DNA of 64,000 nucleotides from a virus, in IMG/VR virus record IMGVR_UViG_3300005965_000002, positions 186,001 through 250,000 of that record; one strand, given 5' to 3'. The position numbers and the translations under genes are program-made. Under the pieces are notes generated by a model. That model ran no database searches, was not told the DNA's origin, and was given only the letters and a program-made list of their open reading frames with translations. Of the stretch, positions 12,501-20,200 are shown in pieces. Every line of letters begins with the position of its first letter. The first letter of the stretch is position 1.

Positions 12501-13236
12501 TACGGCACAAACTGCTGATGAATCAATAGAGCTAGTAATTGATTTAAGAAATCAGACGGGATTGCGGCTGTTGAATATGGACACACCAGCATCCTATGAA
12601 GTTAGCGGTACTGGTTTAAATAAGAGTTTGACTGTAAATAAAGATAATAAAACAAAAGTTTTTAAGCTTACGACTAAACAGCTTAACACTATTAGAGATA
12701 ACTTATCTGGTAGTGTGCTGTCAGGATTACAGGAGATAGGAATATACCCAATACTTCTAGAAAGTAATCAGTTCGGCTTACTAAATAATGTTGATAGTAA
12801 TGATCTACCAATAAATGCTCCTCCAAGTTCTGGAGCTCATGTTTATTTTGGATTTCTTTCTGACATCCGTTTTTATCAGATTTCTGATAAAAATTTGGAT
12901 GCACAGCTATCGTACATTAAACGTAGGCTGGCAAAGCCCTGGAAAGACAGCGAAGGTAATTTCATTCCCGATTATTATAATAGTGATAATTACTATGACT
13001 TTGAGTACGGAATTAGTAGGGATCAATTTTTAAGCTTTTTAAGGGATACCAGGTTTACACAATTAGCCAACAGCATAATAAATGAAGAGCTTAATAATAA
13101 AGCCTATCTGTGGCTTTATTTAAAATTTCACAGGGAGTTCGGATGCGACCAACAGGTAAAGGTACTGACCAAACAGATAGAGGAAGACGAGGAGTCAGGA
13201 AATCAACTGGGGATAGCACCAATAAGTGGAGAGTAA
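3571..13236 (+). CDS. Giant modular virion structural protein, 3221 aa
   Basis: One uninterrupted 9.7-kb frame, preceded by AGAGGA about 6 bases before ATG. It reads as a chain of small beta domains rather than an enzyme. The N-terminal part (about 210-680) repeats a unit with a D-Y-x-(I/V)-x-Y-x-S/T-G core, as in NADYILEYNSGAISIETD and GVDYEIFYLTGKIRLLRT. A second unit, ending in Y-x-(S/D)-(I/L)-x-x-L-(V/I)-x-x-I-(N/D), occurs near residues 846, 1140 and 1250 and again several times between 2170 and 2970. The centre (about 1470-2140) contains mixed alpha/beta sequence, including a Gly-rich hinge TGGGGNGADTG near 1470. The C-terminal 120 residues are helical and charged. Its place between spike and wedge genes suggests a baseplate or tail-tip fibre protein. 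No catalytic motif was seen. Confidence 0.65.
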   Translation: MSSEVYNLVTLDVDKTVTRGARVSFKNSPTTPPLIAVADADLCCTGANYLVRSSLEGNNLKGYAKFNKNSSLVENVTGIEGITGGDIIRNDSDNTFYTVTGIQGDSLYLTSRYQGDTSEGPATLRKVRLGSAKFEYLKSYQDDNTLVYNQADQVWEPLGIEMKGPVETSSSVLKPFSGDELGIQFQKSENPNEPDLATVKSVYKTLVSRTQREIQDLSLSPIPYPHESLKVYFGPDGNVELKEEGKDYVVNYSSNPTLLSSHPPFEDRQVAYIKFLEELDNTTQIESLAGNFPGSFSIIKRDVIPGSDDLVTPIQDIISGTEDIKVGGETQTRYKDYDIDYPSGNVTFIEHQNSELLIDNITFPTNLIWDGVSIIRGVTKDKVEDESNLIIPPVTGLPGISETLYFEDNDSRALVKNADYILEYNSGAISIETDLEEGSALLLSYFVEGEDQEKEDLPLTNIRTDKFPIQPDTLTLIKKWRNSETQKTGTTVLVEGVDYEIFYLTGKIRLLRTIEGEEIRSLQATYTPLTQINAIIQPTGSPGFYQFTLVDDILDNVDVSNLRFLVRNPSVSIASEDPFKDAGDPDRYSFENDIEQITAVKIRGKEEFNVEDISYDPKTKEIQLGKSQNAEITMEQYDVALATYRYTSDTVPYAPVIPFFPIFAEGSDSFVIEGFDKTDVIRTGMVIRIDNFDPENTYYFKVKSISYDGDNTTVTISGIFPENITNPTFFLFDDFITWESLPSGTLVDRTSLIGSTQLRFKNNPLSVLNQMRNDKILMINDSFIHTILSAEVDESDPDIINVSVFPALQDAPSGTVVVSNTPVYSEGDTDLFAEYPVLDDPAEPAFRISYNAPEGYEGSGTIAVDTEKIILRENVEGNVNPNSYEYKFSDYSNIRELAEAIDDTQSTFPSINSKIPSYRPFTFNPDGVEEYYLPSNNYSADLVIPFEEGEKENLPYMITVTPELFKWKLVSAYKNREYFEVEDRDRTDLFSSGALIAFKTRDTGTDYFYEVKESEYDDSSDPAKTKVTIKGTFSDNLINPYIYRYARPSWRNVVTDIVSIDRDNSIVIFSGDISRTVKVNTLVRFGSTYVYSINKIEVISGNTLAYLEPNIDLNVRDEKFFNYVEFSDVPVILDGVTRQPNFTITYKAPSGYVGKGYVEITDDFLKLTEVLDGSKSADKEFKFSDYNDLNQLVADIDSFDDFNIPGYSPFSADASAYEEELEAGKLETFSLAETPKTEVSYNVKIAKSTFEITYTSPVGYSNTAKIEFYSDQMKVIESGSGSDIKTSTITFVGKSIYDIVSEIQDIESLVPGNNPFSVDLKNTEEFVGRGDPGKYQVAGNPEKVTLDNPYRVKCIVFEDWWSQLIRINENRLVENNDYTIEGGSVVLSDTVEKGDRFRISYMGLDTLPQSGGEAITCSCRFISVLPEGYRVDVYMDYLNIDQFYLQTLTERFFLEIVTAPQVEQLLRTKTGGGGNGADTGDSGEIPVYEGGAVNSQYRLRDEQIKKELYLKIFEWYKQRRRNFTSEAQLIMGFKYGNCPHVAYQDGRFTLSDSAVEGPQYSMITNSDIEQINNDSSRFFPLGYDGSAPVYIDRLGDKYISYNEVYPYNVRYVFEDGSPDVLEGRVKSVNPYWTQNLDFEILQNESNTIVAPYNMPFEEYDRTFFSDDKKTNFLKRISVGDKFRIEGKKNRYTIGKIEVGKDSRVGGTYEVLVMEDGKYFTESGIQTIAIQVKEDGRKVREEVVKEFFGDQVKTKSFSEFESFYAGEGYKLEVQTFNPAFFPAYDDNFNLGVKIEGKDIDGKVPNKNQIKKFGRFNFFAALFALVPGEYDPAENFRLQAGHLDEDSLTFVPEETITVNIADLNYFQERNVINVQDALYKNTDGDADDNDKPGLSKYFYLSLERVYVAGSEEGYVEGFVLRSRDKNKVFRFLLEDGLDVADQYGYRDIDETTGNSIVYENFYDPNNIYRWLLKEQQAWLTEEAIIRDVFDVSDKIGRAFEAAILNGSISGFKDDLISISNVLDVRIPRYMDHLLFLTGMTSEQGPIERTMEEVIISETGELSFASPAIKESYEDAAGKTGTKGAIQVYQDFLNEQNLAISVNASNRSIWITDYIRWVLSLNEGTVFQKEARRQYDLLRQDIDIGFLSFDAVSLRYNQNPEAYLLSNPKYGVYSYSNSGPSLVLQVEADSVSNSEDQGVRTFVFPFREHTTLSSLISAVNSQAKVGNEQLFSAQLIFAHYPKGNYTTQRLVYTDGLLSIDDDTVSIQASNVSDHRKNDSRVLFLDKRREQRLILDNADSTAIEPFPTYVSNGDPNKKFIDDLNIKVPGRWARVPEDFPEGYFDVLKIGPYNSNWSISYTFEDTYKDGTTRDDITTPEDVIDRYNEQSRVDIDKDTWEVLLSRGNKSRPETFLLKKLIITKKGVTSFDEEFDLRRYEDISSLVTAINSAKDDQGNRLFKAEVVGEENIQGRMKSYELKADYERQILKVLVGVDVDTTDTESVQYYLRDFPVGWKVATVELDPGQTATIEINPKRYSLLENYAFLPEPPEQARDTALSNQKIDILPFDLYTWAENGSYKIEYEVSGDTVIKNSLILSSDRGTCTIPLKEEELLYDYSGDGKGLINRINRNPDCNRYWYANLKFGRKGKNNFVYTYLPKTKSTSVPKASLEDLYLDKDSALTIESDGINFEYQVVPTDTLPSPIDLDTVYESKQLNLEADIGAIRLSFGDGYTNSTQGTYTIDGTAETLSFSVSYEYDYEYSVSFNLSSYTLDDLKDAINGERDPVTNTDLFNASRGVGVPESEPASKLVVQSGDLPGTLLKSDSPSEAIVISLLPPDPSYTVRSARYSVSPGGTLTLQATLRYTGTFNPPAFNLLSASYGTLQNLTEAIGDLKPDSAFNSIFNAELLIPDDDSTDLLDSGGAQALGEFSYLRLQSVKSYDITNITLNGLVSSINNDADSTGFTATAVEGYGTYPAKYLVPSSTAQTADESIELVIDLRNQTGLRLLNMDTPASYEVSGTGLNKSLTVNKDNKTKVFKLTTKQLNTIRDNLSGSVLSGLQEIGIYPILLESNQFGLLNNVDSNDLPINAPPSSGAHVYFGFLSDIRFYQISDKNLDAQLSYIKRRLAKPWKDSEGNFIPDYYNSDNYYDFEYGISRDQFLSFLRDTRFTQLANSIINEELNNKAYLWLYLKFHREFGCDQQVKVLTKQIEEDEESGNQLGIAPISGE

Positions 13237-13361
13237 TTAAACCTCAAGAGCGTACGTCTCCTATTTTAGATGAAATGATGGCTCCGATTATATCGGCTGT
13301 CGATAGAACTATAGATATTGAAAAAGAGAATCTTTTGCAGAAGATAAAGAGGACTGTATGA
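13143..13361 (+). CDS. Small basic protein overlapping the giant gene
   Basis: A 72-aa hypothetical protein. The in-frame ATG at 13143 is preceded by AGGGAG at 13131-13136, a good ribosome-binding site; an upstream in-frame ATG at 13110 has no comparable site. The first 94 bases lie out of frame inside the end of the 3221-aa gene, and the stop overlaps the next gene as ATGA. The N-terminal third is very basic and Gly/Arg-rich (GKGTDQTDRGRRGVRKS); the rest is a probable amphipathic helix (DEMMAPIISAVDRTIDIEKE). The only alternative reading is a 120-base gap with no gene, which would be unusual in this dense cluster. Function unknown; probably a minor structural or assembly factor. Confidence 0.6.
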   Translation: MRPTGKGTDQTDRGRRGVRKSTGDSTNKWRVIKPQERTSPILDEMMAPIISAVDRTIDIEKENLLQKIKRTV

Positions 13362-15067
13362 AGGTCAGATTTTCTCCCAGCAGGGGATCAGAACTCGTAA
13401 AACCTAAGATAGAAGAAGATACTACGGCTGTATCATTTTCTGATTTATTAGGATTTACTGTGCAGCCTTCAAGTACGGCGTTTGCCGAGCGGTCCCCTGG
13501 GACGACAACTAGCAGCTACGACTGGAAGAATTGGACTCTTAACTTTGGGTTGTCGGATGTACAAAAATTTGTTAATGGGGCAGATTATGTGCTCTCTACT
13601 TTACAGATAATCTCAGAAACTATTAGTAGTACAGCAAAGATATTAAGGTTATTTTCAAACGACTTAAAGTCTGTCTCAAGGCTATTAAAAACTGTATCAA
13701 ATGCCCTGGTAAGTAGTATTCGTGGTTTCACCGAGTCTTTGGCGTCCACGCCACTAGCCGTTACCCTGATTCTACCTGATGTGGATAAACGAAAATCCGG
13801 GTTTGTTAATCCAATAAATATGGGATTTCAAGAGTTTAAAACGAGGGTTTCTAGTGCTTGTTTGAACCCAAATGATCCAGGAGCTCCAAAATTTGAAGAG
13901 CCGGATCAGGTTGGTGGTATAGTGGTTGCAGGTATCGCAGGCCAGAACGACCCTAATGCTTTGTTTGACACTTTACGTAATTTTGACATTTTATCGAGGT
14001 TCTTCAGCTTTAAAAACCCGAATTTATCATCTCCACAAAACGTGACATTAAAAGCAGGGAGATACGGTAAGGACGATAGGTTTGGTGTAAAGGTCATATG
14101 GGACCACCCAGGGACACTCGGTATTAAAAATTTCGCCATTTTCCGTAGCAGATACCATAATGGTTATATAAGTAATGTGGAATACAACGGGAAACCGGTA
14201 ACAATAAATGTATTTGAGGATGAAGATTTTAATAATAACGAGCCGGTTATTAAGTCAGCCTTGTTGACTCGGCCTAAATTTAGTTATATAGATTACGAAG
14301 TCGAAGAGGGCGTTCAGTATCACTATGTAGTATACAGTTTACCTAGTAAGGATTATCTGGAAAAAGTACCTGTAATGAAATCTTTAAAAAGTCCATTAGC
14401 GTCAAATAGGGTATCCATTGTTGCAAGAAACTGCATTCCTGTCTCTGAGCTAAGAGAAAAGTTGTTACTGGATGTAGACGGAAATCCTGTAGATCCTGAT
14501 TTTTTTGACTCCGAATGGATATCCCTCAACGTCAGGTCTCTCTTAGGAACTGAATTTGAAAATATTTTGAGACGATTAGAAAGATACGTTGATATCTTTA
14601 ACGGCTGGGTAACTACAGGAAGTGATGCCATAACGCAGTATGTTGACTTTTATTCTAACAGAATAAGGCAGTATACTAATATAATAAAAACTATACAAGA
14701 TACAATACAAACAATATCACAGTATCGACTTGGGGGCAGTATACTTTATTTAGAATTAGAATTGGAAAATGGTGGTATTGAGAATTTTGTGCGCCGGTTT
14801 AATGATGCTACTATTAGTCCGGATGTTCTTGAATTGGATGGAATTTATTTCGGAATAGTAATAGTTTATGGTTTTCCAAACTTTAATAGCCGCACGTATA
14901 AGCTATATTTCCCGCAGGAAGAAATAGATCAATTGCAGACGAGATTAGATATGAGTAAATCTTCTAAAGAATTTTTTAATAAGGAAAAAGAAAGAATAAA
15001 AGAACTGATCGACAGTAGCGATAATGCTTTTTCTTTCTTAAAAGAAACATTATTTGGCGGAGATTAA
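13358..15067 (+). CDS. Virion structural protein with fibronectin III-like domain
   Basis: A 569-aa protein coupled by ATGA overlap to the small gene before it. The N-terminal 150 residues include amphipathic helices (DYVLSTLQIISETISSTAKI onward). Residues about 225-350 look like an Ig/fibronectin type III fold: a FGVKVIWDHPG strand, then GIKNFAIFRS, then an aromatic YIDYEVEEGVQYHYVVYSL strand near the end, the usual FnIII pattern. The C-terminal third is helical with a coiled-coil-like segment (IDIFNGWV to TIQDTIQTI) and a charged end. FnIII-like folds are common on phage tail proteins as surface-binding or spacing modules. Exact baseplate role is not recognisable. Confidence 0.58.
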   Translation: MKVRFSPSRGSELVKPKIEEDTTAVSFSDLLGFTVQPSSTAFAERSPGTTTSSYDWKNWTLNFGLSDVQKFVNGADYVLSTLQIISETISSTAKILRLFSNDLKSVSRLLKTVSNALVSSIRGFTESLASTPLAVTLILPDVDKRKSGFVNPINMGFQEFKTRVSSACLNPNDPGAPKFEEPDQVGGIVVAGIAGQNDPNALFDTLRNFDILSRFFSFKNPNLSSPQNVTLKAGRYGKDDRFGVKVIWDHPGTLGIKNFAIFRSRYHNGYISNVEYNGKPVTINVFEDEDFNNNEPVIKSALLTRPKFSYIDYEVEEGVQYHYVVYSLPSKDYLEKVPVMKSLKSPLASNRVSIVARNCIPVSELREKLLLDVDGNPVDPDFFDSEWISLNVRSLLGTEFENILRRLERYVDIFNGWVTTGSDAITQYVDFYSNRIRQYTNIIKTIQDTIQTISQYRLGGSILYLELELENGGIENFVRRFNDATISPDVLELDGIYFGIVIVYGFPNFNSRTYKLYFPQEEIDQLQTRLDMSKSSKEFFNKEKERIKELIDSSDNAFSFLKETLFGGD

Positions 15068-15068
15068 T

Positions 15069-16493
15069 ATGGGATACAGGCGTGATAACATAAATAATCT
15101 TTCTAAGATCGATAGGGTTGATGATTTAATTGATTATCAGGATCTTCTGGAGGTTGCCAGCCAAACTCAGGAGCACAGAAGCCTCTATATCGAGCATCTT
15201 CGGGTAGAGCAACGTAGGTATGAAAAAAGGATTAAAGAGCTCACTCGGCAAAGGTCCCAACAAATTCTACTCAAGGATATACTTACAAAGACAGATAACC
15301 CTGAGGAGACTTTAAAAACTTATAGGCCATCGGTCTTCCACGTACCTAAGCCCGATCAGTCATTAGAGAAATTTGATTACTCAAAGATTTATGGGCCTAA
15401 TCCCTCCTTTGATATGAAATCTGTAGCTCAGGAAGAGATAAGAGACGTAATCCGAGCTATTGATATAGCTATTAGAGATATTGATTATGAGCTATCCAAA
15501 ACCGACTTATTTGAAAGACGGACTTCGTATATAATAAAAAAACTCCAGTCTCAGGAAAGTAGCCTAAATAAAGCTAAGCTTACTAGCGGGGCAAGGTATA
15601 AAAATATTGTTCAGAATATATCTGATATAAACAATGTGATCAGTAAGGTGAGTAGCTTAATATTTGTTTTAGAAGATATACCTGAGAATTTTACCACTGA
15701 AAGTGAATCTAAGAAGTTCGAAACCGAGTTTAACCAAAAAACTTTTTCATATAATTTGGAGCGTAGGGCACTAATTGAAATTTCTGAGGATTATATAGAA
15801 GATTACCCCGAGCAGACAGTAGCAACTACTTATATTATCGATTTAAGAGTTTACGTGGAATCTTTACCACAGCAACTCACAGTCATAATGCCTCAGAAAG
15901 AAGAGGTATTAAAGACATTAAAAGTATTTTTAAAGAGAGCTATATCCGATAAGATCAGAATAAAAGGAAAACTTGAGGCTTTGGCTGGGGAAAAACATAA
16001 TGCTGAGATAAATAAGAGGGTCAAAGATCTAAAGGATGAGCTTAATACGCAGTTAGCTACAGACGCTATAAATGATATAGTTGATAAGTCACTCACACAA
16101 GATGTAGCTCGCCAAGCCACACAGAGACTAAAAACAGCCACTGATAATAGAATTAGGCGCTTTCGAGAAAGACTAAAAAAGGCAAACACTGTAGAGCTCA
16201 TAAATGATTTCAAGTATGAATATTTAAACTGGGGATCTCTTTTTAAGAGAACCGAGGAAAAGGATCGTACAGGTGATCAGACTTTAGAAGAGTATTGGAG
16301 AGAAGAGCTTAGACAAAAATATGGAGGTGACATACCTTTTTGTGACGAGGTGCGTCTTCTGGACGGCAGCTTCGCTAAAAAGACAGATGTGATATTAGAC
16401 TCAGAATCAGGCACATATATTAGGCGGCAAGATAAGAAAAATCAAGAAATTATAGATGAAAATCTGGCGAATGACCCTCGCCAGAGGATTTAA
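15069..16493 (+). CDS. Coiled-coil-rich virion/assembly protein
   Basis: A 474-aa protein, highly charged and helical nearly throughout, with long K/E/R/L heptad-like stretches (about residues 30-85, 125-200 and 270-360). I start it at the ATG at 15069, with GGCGGAG at 15057-15063 as ribosome-binding site. A TTG five codons upstream lies inside that site and is less likely. It starts one base after the previous stop. There are no enzyme motifs. It could be a baseplate scaffold, tape-measure-like or wedge protein. A 27-base gap carrying the ATNATCTANTAAT motif follows it, so it may be the last gene of its transcription unit. Confidence 0.55.
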   Translation: MGYRRDNINNLSKIDRVDDLIDYQDLLEVASQTQEHRSLYIEHLRVEQRRYEKRIKELTRQRSQQILLKDILTKTDNPEETLKTYRPSVFHVPKPDQSLEKFDYSKIYGPNPSFDMKSVAQEEIRDVIRAIDIAIRDIDYELSKTDLFERRTSYIIKKLQSQESSLNKAKLTSGARYKNIVQNISDINNVISKVSSLIFVLEDIPENFTTESESKKFETEFNQKTFSYNLERRALIEISEDYIEDYPEQTVATTYIIDLRVYVESLPQQLTVIMPQKEEVLKTLKVFLKRAISDKIRIKGKLEALAGEKHNAEINKRVKDLKDELNTQLATDAINDIVDKSLTQDVARQATQRLKTATDNRIRRFRERLKKANTVELINDFKYEYLNWGSLFKRTEEKDRTGDQTLEEYWREELRQKYGGDIPFCDEVRLLDGSFAKKTDVILDSESGTYIRRQDKKNQEIIDENLANDPRQRI

Positions 16494-16504
16494 TTATCTA
16501 CTAA
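16492..16504 (+). promoter_or_regulatory. Candidate late promoter motif, copy 1
   Basis: AATTATCTACTAAT (16492-16505) contains the 13-base core ATTATCTACTAAT, matching ATNATCTANTAAT, and is followed by TAAAAG. It overlaps the stop of the coiled-coil protein gene and fills most of the 27-base gap before the gp25-like gene. That gene lacks a clear Shine-Dalgarno sequence. Promoter role inferred from recurrence. Confidence 0.45.
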
Positions 16505-16520
16505 TTAAAAGACCTTCCAT

Positions 16521-17270
16521 ATGTCACAAGATTTTAAAATACAGAATAGATGCGATCATAAGATAAATTGGGAGGAAGGAACTCTTTCTTCTGATAGAAA
16601 ACGCATAGATGTCACTTATCGAATAGCTTCTAAATCATCTGTTTCGTTACGAATAAATAATGTAGCTATTCCAACCTCGAATTATAAAATAGTAAAAGAC
16701 GTAACGGTAGTCGATACTGAAAAGCCTTTTTATATACTAATGAACAATAAAATAAGGCATAATAACCCTCTGGTCGAGGTAAAGTACGTAACTTTTTTAA
16801 ATAGATGCCCAAAATGCCAGGGTACTAAATTTTTGGATGATATTGCTTATAGTTCATCTGGGGATATTACACAAGTAAAAGATGAATTTTTATTGTTACA
16901 AACAGTAGAGAAGTACATAGTTACAAATATAAGAAGTAACAAATTTCATTCTTGGATGGGAACTAACCTCCATGAATTAGTAGGTACAAAGATACTGGAC
17001 ATGGAATTACTACGGAATAAAGTTGTAGATGAAGTAAACTCGGCTATAGAAAAGCTAAAGGATATTCAGAGGCAGTTAGTCTCTACCGGAAGGCCGGTAA
17101 GTGCGGGTGAGCTTTTTGGTGAATTGATATCAGTAGACCTCACCCAGGATTTCGAAGATTTAAGCATAATATCAGTAACCGTAAGATTTACAGCTCAAAG
17201 CGGAAAAAGGCTAAACTATACGCAATTACTGGAGCTGGCAGATCTAAGGCAAAGGATTAACTTCTCATGA
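16521..17270 (+). CDS. Baseplate wedge/sheath-initiator-like protein (gp25 family candidate)
   Basis: A 249-aa protein directly upstream of the J-like wedge gene (ATGA overlap), the usual order of gp25/GpW-type and gp6/J-type genes in contractile phages. The C-terminal half fits a gp25-like fold: helix GTKILDMELLRNKVVDEVNS, a second helix, then paired strands around FEDLSIISVTVRFTAQSGKRL. An N-terminal extension carries a CPKC pair (residues 96-99) plus C11 as possible metal ligands, followed by a Q-T-V-E-K-Y-I-V-T phrase. gp25 proteins nucleate sheath assembly at the baseplate. No clear Shine-Dalgarno precedes the ATG. An alternative is an unrelated wedge adaptor. Confidence 0.55.
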   Translation: MSQDFKIQNRCDHKINWEEGTLSSDRKRIDVTYRIASKSSVSLRINNVAIPTSNYKIVKDVTVVDTEKPFYILMNNKIRHNNPLVEVKYVTFLNRCPKCQGTKFLDDIAYSSSGDITQVKDEFLLLQTVEKYIVTNIRSNKFHSWMGTNLHELVGTKILDMELLRNKVVDEVNSAIEKLKDIQRQLVSTGRPVSAGELFGELISVDLTQDFEDLSIISVTVRFTAQSGKRLNYTQLLELADLRQRINFS

Positions 17271-20200
17271 CTATAGCTGCTCCTATTATTGAGTACCCTA
17301 TGACCGATTGGACTGGCAGCGGTACTGATAAATATTACACATCTGAATTGATACAGATAATATCGGGCACTGTTCCTGTGACTACTGCTGACGTTCAGGA
17401 ACTAGGCTCTATAATTACTGTAGAGTTTAGGTACAGAATTACCTCAGGCGGCACTACTTCGCCTTATTCTAACTTTAGCAATGCTGGAATCACAGTAGGT
17501 AGCACTCTTAGCACGGCTACTGAAATTCCCTGGTCGCTAAACACAGAAGGTATAGTTAGCTTCGATGTTGATGATACTATAGAGTTTGAATTAAAAACAG
17601 TAAAAAGAATTTCAAACAATCAGGGTGCTGGTTATGTATCCGAAGAGAGCTCCCTATCAAAGGTAACAGTAGGGATTATTGCAGAAGATAAAATCACGGC
17701 TTCTGTCATAGAACCTACTGGAACCAGATTAGAGCGTGCTAGGGATTACATAAAGGTATTTGTCCCGGTTAATTCTTTAAAGACAAACAGAGACAATGAT
17801 CTTGTAGGCGTAAACTTTTACATTTCATTAGATGCCGGTGGTGGAGTAAACGGTTACCAAAAGATAAATCAATCCTATATTGTTGAAGCAGATGTGTCGG
17901 AAACAGAATCGGAAGTATTACAGGTTTCATCAACGGAAGATACTACTAATAACCTGACGGTTACAACTACAAAAACCCGTCAGGTGCAAAGAGAGTACGT
18001 AACTTACACTATCAATTCAACAGTATTGAATAGACTTGTATCCGAGAATAAAATTAGGAATGTATTTTTGGATAACGATGCTACTTTAAACCCGGACATA
18101 GTTTATTATTTTGTAACCACTGCTCTTTCCTTTGATAAGTCATTAAAGCAGGTCGTCGAGAGTAATTACTCGGTTGAACTTGAGGGTGAATTCCTGGAAT
18201 ATGCTACAGATTTTCAAAGCATACCGGGTAGAAATAATTCGGATATAATTTTTTCTGTAACAAAAACTCTTACTACTGATAATAATACTGTTAATGTAAT
18301 AGGCGGTTCTGTTGTAAGAGACATATTAGATCCCGTAGCATTAGAATTTTCTAAGTATTACATAATTCAGGATTTTATATTCAAGACGCTATCAGTGGAT
18401 ACGCTTATAGATTTTGACGACGCCGATGGAGATGGTGTCAGTGATCCCATCGAAACTAATATAGATAAGCGAAACTTAGCCGACGCTCTCGGGATTAGGG
18501 ATGGGGCAAATTTACAGTTAATTATAAATGAACAGTTCGATAAAAGAGCTGCAAACTGCAATATCACACGACGAGATCCGATACAGGCTACAGGTAAAGT
18601 AACTTTTTTTGTATCGAATGCCCCGACAAATGATATAATCATTCCAGCAGGTACTCAGGTAAGCACAGCGGCTGACCCGACTACGGGCTCAACATCCGTG
18701 GCTTTTACTGTAGTAGGGACAAAATTAATTGATTCTTCAAATCCTGACTTTTACTATAATCCTACTTTAAGAAGATACGAAATTGAGGCTGACGTAAGGG
18801 CTGTGCTCGGCGGGTCTCAAGGTAATGTACCAGCTGGGTCTATAGAAAGAGCTACTGGATTACCTAGTAATATCCAGGTAACTAATACTAATCCCACTAA
18901 CTACGGCGCTAATAGAGAAACTAATAGAGAGTTGTCCGAAAGAATAAAGCTAGCTATAGCTGGTGTGGATTCAGGTACAGAGGGTGGCTACAAGAAAACG
19001 AGCGAAAGCGTTCCCGGGGTACAGCAGGCCCGAGTAGAAAAAGCTGGTGATGAATTAATGGTTAGAGATTTGGATATCTCCAGCAGAAGACATTTGGGCG
19101 GTAAAGTAGACATATACATTAAAGGCGAGAGAAGACGCCAATACATTGATCAGGTAGCCTTTAAATTTGAGTACCCCACCGACACATTCGGTAAGCTCAG
19201 CGGGGAGAGATTTTACGTAATTAATGCTAATGAATTTAGAATCCAAACCCGGAATACAAAAGTTACGGCCACTAATCCTATTATTTCGGTTTCTAATGTT
19301 AGAAATGTAACTAGAGGATCAGATTATGATATAAGCGGGTACCGTATTATAGGGGATGGGGATACCGTAATTTTAGAAAATAATCAGACCAATAATAGAA
19401 TAGGTATGGCTACATTAGATGTGATAGAGGTAAACTACAGCTATCGAAGCTCTAATGTAATTACTCTGGAACATCAACCCGTAAATACTATTATTTCTGT
19501 AACTGATTCAGATGGTAATCTGGTAGATGAAGCAGAATATAGGTTAGTGAGACTGGAAGATCCGCTGCTAACGGGGGAGTCCTCTATTTCTAAATATGGT
19601 ATAGAATTCTTATTCGACTCTCAAAATGACGTAAATGAATTTAGACAGATAGATGATGAGCAACATGACATGTTTCTCGATATACCGATATCTTTGTCTT
19701 TAAAGGGTGTAGATATTGATTCCATTACGGTTTTGAACGCGGATGACGAATCCATAGTCTATAAAAAAGATATAGACTATGAGGTTACCGGAGGGACGCA
19801 GGTCATACCAACACAATTATCCCTGCTGCCTAATAGTGCGATTAGGCAAGGACAAAGAATCTCTGTATCTTATAGAGCAAATGAAAATTTTGAGGTCACA
19901 TACCAAGCCAACTCATTGGTTGAGCAAGCTCAAGAAGAAGTAGAAAAGTTAAAGCACGCAGATGCCGATGTTGTTGTTAAACAAGGGATAGGAAATAGAG
20001 TCGATATCAGCGCCCGTGTTATAAAAGATGGAAGGTTAGATAGTAGGTATTTAGAATCTGATCGAACTGTTTTAAAATCTAGAATACAAACAGCCGTAGC
20101 TAACTATGTACAAAAGCTCAGGATGGGGGAAACCTTTACTCAGGCCTCACTGGTAAATGTTATCCGTAGCGTACCTGGGGTAAAAGATATAAAATTGCCC

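Noticed and set aside
15054-15068. TTG start giving five extra residues for the coiled-coil protein
   Set aside because: The TTG overlaps the ribosome-binding site GGCGGAG that fits the ATG at 15069.
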